A stretch of DNA of 35,569 nt, taken from the NCBI GenBank assembly GCA_023436305.1, contig JAEZJQ010000131.1, positions 1 to 35,569 on the forward strand. The letters run 5' to 3'. Position 1 is the first letter of the stretch, and each line of letters begins with the position of its first letter. The translations under genes and the position numbers were made by a program. Under the pieces are notes generated by a model. The model was not told the DNA's origin. It saw only the letters and a list, made by a program, of their open reading frames with translations, and did no database searches. Shown in pieces: positions 32,601 through 35,569 of this stretch. Source of the stretch: Bacillota bacterium. Its GTDB lineage: Bacteria; Bacillota; UBA4882; UBA8346.

Positions 32601-34661
32601 ATTTACATTTTGGGATCCGACGGAAGCATTAAACCGGGGTGGCCGGTTAACGTTTCCCAATGTAAAGACCTGGGGATTGCGGACCTGGACCGGGATGGAA
32701 ATGACGAGATTATTATTTCCGGTGATGACTATCTAAATGTTTTAAGCTTCGACGGGAGTCCTTTTTCAAGCGCATGGCCTAAGAATGATGTGAATTTGGG
32801 AAGGTTTTCAATTGGGGATATCAATGGAGACGGATTCCCGGAAATTGTGATTAGCCAATGGGATTCTCTTGGATATGTTCCGGATCCTTCATTATCTACG
32901 GTGAGTGGAGTGGTAACCAGTCTCCCGGAACCGATATCGCCCGGTAATGGTATATCCAAAGGAAACACTGGTGTTCAAGACAGTAACTTTGGTATTCCAA
33001 AGCGGGTGGCGACTCGCTTGCCGGGAGTCCAGTTTTCGGAATTAAAATGCTATTATGAATACCGGTTGATGGTCTTGGATTTCCAGGGGAAGATTATTAA
33101 ATCGTGGAGAATACCCGGAGTTGGCGGTGAAGAACCTTTTGAACCGGTAGATCCTCTTTTAGGCGACTTCAACAACGATGGAAAAGTTGATATTGCCGTG
33201 AATTACGGCTTGCGTTACCAACTCGGGGGTGGTTGGGATCAAATAATAAGGGGCGCGCTCATTGTTTTCAGTCTCAATGCGGACTACTATCACGAGGATA
33301 TGGATTGGCCAATGAATTTGCACGATCCGCAAAACTCCGCAGTCCGTTTGGAGCAGCCGGATCAAGTTGTCTTGACGGGTATCCGCTTGAACGAGACCTG
33401 TTTCTCCATTGAGGCGGGTTTGACGAAAGCGGTGGTGGTTACCGGGACTTTTTCCAACGGCCACACCCTGGACTTAACGAGTTCCGCTAGTTTTGAGATT
33501 GCGGATCCGGATATTGCTACCGTGGATGCCGCCGGTATCAAAGGCCTGGCTCCCGGTACTACAAACTTAACCGCAATATATAAAAGCAAAACGGCAACCG
33601 CTCAGGTGGTGGTGGAACCGCCACCATCTGTCTTAACCGGAATTAGCCTGGATCAGATTAGTTACGATATACCGATGGGCTTGACGAAGAATGTTATTGT
33701 TACTGCAATTTACTCCGATAACGGAACTCAAAACGTTACCGGTTCGGCGACCTACCAAATTGAAGATTCTACTATCGCCACAGTGGATGATTCGGGGATG
33801 ATTAGGGGTCTGGTTCCCGGTTTCACTTACTTAAACGTGAGCTATCAGGGGCAGACCGTCGCGGTTCCCGTGAACGTTTCAGAAGCGGTTGCAACTGCCG
33901 TCAGTCTGGATGAATCCATTTATACAACTGCGGTTGGTTTAGGTAAATTTGTAATGGTTTATGCCGCATTTTCCGACGATAGTATCCGAAACGTAACCGG
34001 TGAGGCAACTTTCCAAATTACCGATACTCAAATTGCCACAATTGATATCTGTGGCAATATTACAGCTCTGGCTCCCGGTATAACCACCTTAATTGTGAGT
34101 TACCAGGGTAAAACCGCTACCGCCCAGGTGAATGTGGCGAAGAATTATGTCACAGCGATTCACTTGGATGCGAGCGAGTACTTTATAACCGCAGGTTTAA
34201 CCCAAAATGTGGTCGTTACTGCAACTTACTCCGATAACGACACGCAAGATGTATCGAATTCCGCCACCTATGAATTCATTGATCCCGGTTTTGCCACAGT
34301 AGTTGATGGTAAGATTAAAGGTCTTACTGCTGGTTTCACTATCTTAATTGTGCAGTATCAGGGTTGCTCCGCCGTGGCATGGATTTATGTTGCTCCTCCG
34401 GTTATTACCGCCATCAGTTTGGATGCTGCCGGTTATACAATACGCTTAGGCTCGAAGCAGAATGTTACCGTTACCGCAACTTATTCCGATAACAGCACAC
34501 AAGATATAACCGATTTTGCAGATTACTGGACCGATGACCCAAGCATTGCAATAATGGAGGCGCCTGGGGAGATTACAGGTATGGTTTGTGGTAGCACTAT
34601 CTTAACTGCGTTCTATCAAGAACACATCACCACTGCTCAGATTAATGTTGAACCGGAGTAA
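29682..34661 (+). CDS. Secreted subtilisin-like (S8) protease with FG-GAP-like and Big_2-like domains
   Basis: Large secreted protein, 1659 residues. Signal peptide about 1-30 (basic start, hydrophobic core, AIAS end), pro-region about 35-185, then an S8 peptidase domain with the complete triad: Asp228 (VAVVDTGID), His283 (DHGHGTHVAG), Ser447 (DGTSMAAPQ), and oxyanion Asn375 (AAAGNDG). A calcium-type loop (DDDGNGYIDD) lies inside. Then come two beta regions (about 510-720), an FG-GAP/VCBS-like region (about 720-1220) with repeated DxDxDG loops (DIDHDGLKEI, DLDHDGKMEI, DLDRDGNDEI, DINGDGFPEI, DFNNDGKVDI), and five Big_2-like Ig repeats (about 1227-1659). No LPxTG, S-layer or dockerin motif is seen, so it is either released or held by its repeats. 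Confidence 0.93.
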   Translation: MLKFQLHSRKFLLLTVLVVIPLLSTTAIASRKSMDTHPTRFISPAFPGKFRLVAKLKNEAAFQAEKSLSQTDLEIRSTSPKNMYSLFKNHKIKRIMPLYKNLAQWKKQTGKTEKDFIAQIKKKYSLRTGRYKGIIEVPEVSHTYIIEPEVNTQQEFDQAFDSLRKDPSFEYIEPDQRVTVQMTPNDPYFSSSGSWGQSYNDLYGLQKISAPAAWDLATGNGVTVAVVDTGIDNTHPDMAANVWNNLNEIPGNGIDDDGNGYIDDVWGWDFANGDNNPLDDHGHGTHVAGTIAAIGNNMTGIIGIAPGAKVIAVKGMDQSGSGYDSWLAEAIIYAANNGADVINNSWIGTGYSKVIEEAVNYAHSLGVVVVAAAGNDGKEVQDYYPAALNNVITVAASEYGDSPAYFSNWGNKIDVVAPGVDILSLRASGTSMGNVVGSYYTRADGTSMAAPQVAGLAALILSRHPEFSNEQVRQVICTSAKGYLSMGFNLHKGYGRIDAFGAVSMNDVLEAHIESPGFGSAVTGIVTIIGNAKGVGFSSYILEYGLGNEPTAWTLIQQGNAPVDREQLGVFDAAAVPDGTYTVRLTVKDNSNPQQKYEDRIELKVDYITITDPAPPSVPSVARIFKPGTVIPIYGTVTGATMQRFRLEWAEGLHPTGWSTTGFTIEGNGFSPIYNDLLAKWDSSVFPSESGYYQIRLLVDNAGFTSETRTIIYLETDLMSGNWPQTLNTCPTDNDSVSVARDENGQPSLVIAMPNYSGGYYAGFTRYDYDGTVQYTMSYERGFYYQAAAGNLDGNPGDETVIIKDGSFRIIKPDNTFDEFSTDSPYDFSESPIVLQDLNGDLIPDIIALGKDMNKTRYLYAWNGQGSLLSSHFPLQVLDNSNQLARVLFVAVDIDHDGLKEIIVQQNDAGHTSYLSLYNWDGPPRNWVGGQPVFPNTLIDNMAACDLDHDGKMEIILSVFGVGQGYSRTGDNKIYILGSDGSIKPGWPVNVSQCKDLGIADLDRDGNDEIIISGDDYLNVLSFDGSPFSSAWPKNDVNLGRFSIGDINGDGFPEIVISQWDSLGYVPDPSLSTVSGVVTSLPEPISPGNGISKGNTGVQDSNFGIPKRVATRLPGVQFSELKCYYEYRLMVLDFQGKIIKSWRIPGVGGEEPFEPVDPLLGDFNNDGKVDIAVNYGLRYQLGGGWDQIIRGALIVFSLNADYYHEDMDWPMNLHDPQNSAVRLEQPDQVVLTGIRLNETCFSIEAGLTKAVVVTGTFSNGHTLDLTSSASFEIADPDIATVDAAGIKGLAPGTTNLTAIYKSKTATAQVVVEPPPSVLTGISLDQISYDIPMGLTKNVIVTAIYSDNGTQNVTGSATYQIEDSTIATVDDSGMIRGLVPGFTYLNVSYQGQTVAVPVNVSEAVATAVSLDESIYTTAVGLGKFVMVYAAFSDDSIRNVTGEATFQITDTQIATIDICGNITALAPGITTLIVSYQGKTATAQVNVAKNYVTAIHLDASEYFITAGLTQNVVVTATYSDNDTQDVSNSATYEFIDPGFATVVDGKIKGLTAGFTILIVQYQGCSAVAWIYVAPPVITAISLDAAGYTIRLGSKQNVTVTATYSDNSTQDITDFADYWTDDPSIAIMEAPGEITGMVCGSTILTAFYQEHITTAQINVEPE

Positions 34662-34691
34662 ATCGCGATCAGTCCGGATGATGTCCATTGA

Positions 34692-34719
34692 AAGCCAATT
34701 TGCATGATGGAATTGGCTT
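34692..34719 (+). terminator. Hairpin after the protease gene
   Basis: AAGCCAATT (34692-34700) pairs with AATTGGCTT (34711-34719), a 9-bp stem with a 10-base loop, 30 bp after the stop. The T-run is poor. A second, GC-rich hairpin lies further on. Confidence 0.5.
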
Positions 34720-34782
34720 CTCGATATTCCGGAGAGTGTTATGGTTGATAAGTGATTAATACCATCTAAAAGATGGCCTCTC

Positions 34783-34810
34783 AAAGCGGCTCCTTTCCTG
34801 GGGCCGCTTT
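34783..34810 (+). terminator. Second terminator-like hairpin
   Basis: AAAGCGGC (34783-34790) pairs with GCCGCTTT (34803-34810), with CC/GG extending the stem into the loop. Short T-run at the end (TTTATT). Confidence 0.55.
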
Positions 34811-34977
34811 ATTCACCGTTTTCCATAAAATCTGTCATCTACACCCTTGGTAATGGCGAGTTTGAACTGCAAATCATTAAAAAATACGGAAGAACATCAA
34901 ACCAGTTAGAAGACCAAATTATAGCATGTATGCCAAAGGTATGTCGACCAGAGATAGTGAGTTAAGTGATTTTTACT

Positions 34978-35089
34978 AGGAGTCTGTGCGAGTAACACTT
35001 TTTAATAGCTTAAAACCACTATATGTTGTATTGGAATGTGTTGCTCGATACTAAATATGCTTCTAAATCGATTATACGCACAGACTCCT
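34978..35089 (+). mobile_element. MITE-like element, copy 3
   Basis: 112 bp. Ends are perfect inverted repeats of 13 bp, extended to 15 bp with the flanks (CTAGGAGTCTGTGCG / CGCACAGACTCCTAG), leaving TA on both sides as a possible target duplication. The interior is closest to copy 1. It lies in the region between the protease and the structured RNA. Confidence 0.8.
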
Positions 35090-35127
35090 AGAGTGTAAAT
35101 CTTTTTGTGTATAAAAACTTTGTGGAT

Positions 35128-35569
35128 CATATTAGGGCCGACAAGGAGGCGTTGTCCTCCCTCCTTGCAACCTCCAGGACCAAAGAGTGGAGTCGGCCCA
35201 CCCGCGTGATGCATACATCGCGACGGAATCCGCCGATTGAGAACCGAGGTTCTCAAACTCTCCTCATTCATCCCGGTTTCTAGAGGGTCTTCGCCATCCA
35301 TGGCCTTCTGACTGTTTACCAAGTCGTGTCTTCCGATGTCAACGGCTGTTTTTCATCCTAAAAAGAAGCCGTGCTGCTCGACATCCCTGTCTCGCATATC
35401 GGAGCATATTCTGTTGCCCTAAAATCTTTTAAAGAACAAACAAAAACAACTCCGAAATGCGATACACGGATAGCGAGCACGCGGCTCTCTCAAAAATCAC
35501 ATAACGGAGTATCTCATTTACACTTCGATGAGTAAAAAGAACTTTGAGCGAGCAATTGGACTCTTTGAG
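35128..35569 (-). ncRNA. Putative large structured RNA (OLE-like candidate), truncated by the window edge
   Basis: About 440 bp without a credible gene but dense in nested inverted repeats. Seen: GGGCCGAC (35135-35142) with GTCGGCCC (35192-35199), enclosing CAAGGAGG (35142-35149) with CCTCCTTG (35160-35167); TTGAGAACC with GGTTCTCAA (35237-35256); CGACGGA with TCCGCCG (35221-35235); and GATGTC with GACATC (35335-35340, 35380-35385) enclosing CGGCT with AGCCG (35343-35347, 35367-35371). The density is far above the other intergenic regions. The minus strand is preferred because stems then form UNCG-like loops and G-U pairs. OLE RNA, about 600 nt and typical of anaerobic and extremophilic Bacillota, is the best-known RNA of this size class, but I cannot confirm sequence identity. 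Confidence 0.45.

Noticed and set aside
35002..35322. 106-codon minus-strand frame at the right end
   Set aside because: It starts inside the strongly folded stretch and ends inside MITE copy 3. Sequence explained by those two features is unlikely to be a gene as well.
35128..35569. Group II intron as explanation for the folded region
   Set aside because: No domain V-like hairpin and no reverse-transcriptase reading frame are visible. A structured RNA of other type is preferred, though the edge cuts the evidence.

Overview
The window reads as a chromosomal segment of a spore-forming Bacillota (Firmicutes-type) bacterium, probably an anaerobe. The signs are the clostridial-style gene complement, strong AGGAGG ribosome sites with occasional TTG/GTG starts, a single-chain clostridial-type PurL, a PflX-like radical SAM protein, and two small hydrophilic proteins that look sporulation-related. 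The species cannot be named from the sequence. No rRNA, tRNA, CRISPR array, transposase gene or phage gene was seen.

Left part (1-7388): the tail of a small membrane protein (possibly AtpI) is followed by a complete F1Fo ATP synthase operon in the order atpB-E-F-H-A-G-D-C, then a histidine-phosphatase gene and a clear terminator. The c subunit is unusual. It has a second carboxylate facing the ion-binding glutamate, and the usual helix-1 glycine motif is replaced by Ser/Ala. A hairpin with a T-run lies between atpA and atpG, and a spacer of degenerate repeats lies between atpG and atpD.

Middle part (7389-21783): a soluble PAS-PAS hybrid histidine kinase converges on a PflX-like radical SAM gene. 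Next comes an orphan ABC ATPase with degenerate motifs. A NarL-type two-component system (membrane kinase plus response regulator) sits directly upstream of a MoxR/DUF58/VWA ('Bat'-like) operon. The same dyad, AGTAC-N4-GTACT, occurs upstream of the two-component operon and again, with a degenerate second copy, upstream of the MoxR operon. This suggests that the regulator controls both itself and the MoxR system.

Right part (21784-35569): pfkA (reverse), two small putative spore proteins, a LysR regulator divergent from a 1264-residue PurL, and a 1659-residue secreted subtilisin-like protease with calcium-binding FG-GAP-like repeats and five Big_2-like domains. The right edge carries, apparently on the minus strand, a densely folded stretch that looks like a large structured non-coding RNA and runs off the window. 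OLE RNA is the first candidate to test.

Three copies of a 112-113 bp AT-rich element with perfect or near-perfect terminal inverted repeats (AGGAGTCTGTGCG) lie in intergenic DNA at 12193, 21798 and 34978, all in the same orientation. They look like a non-autonomous mobile element (MITE). Three other intergenic stretches contain short degenerate direct repeats, each with its own vocabulary.
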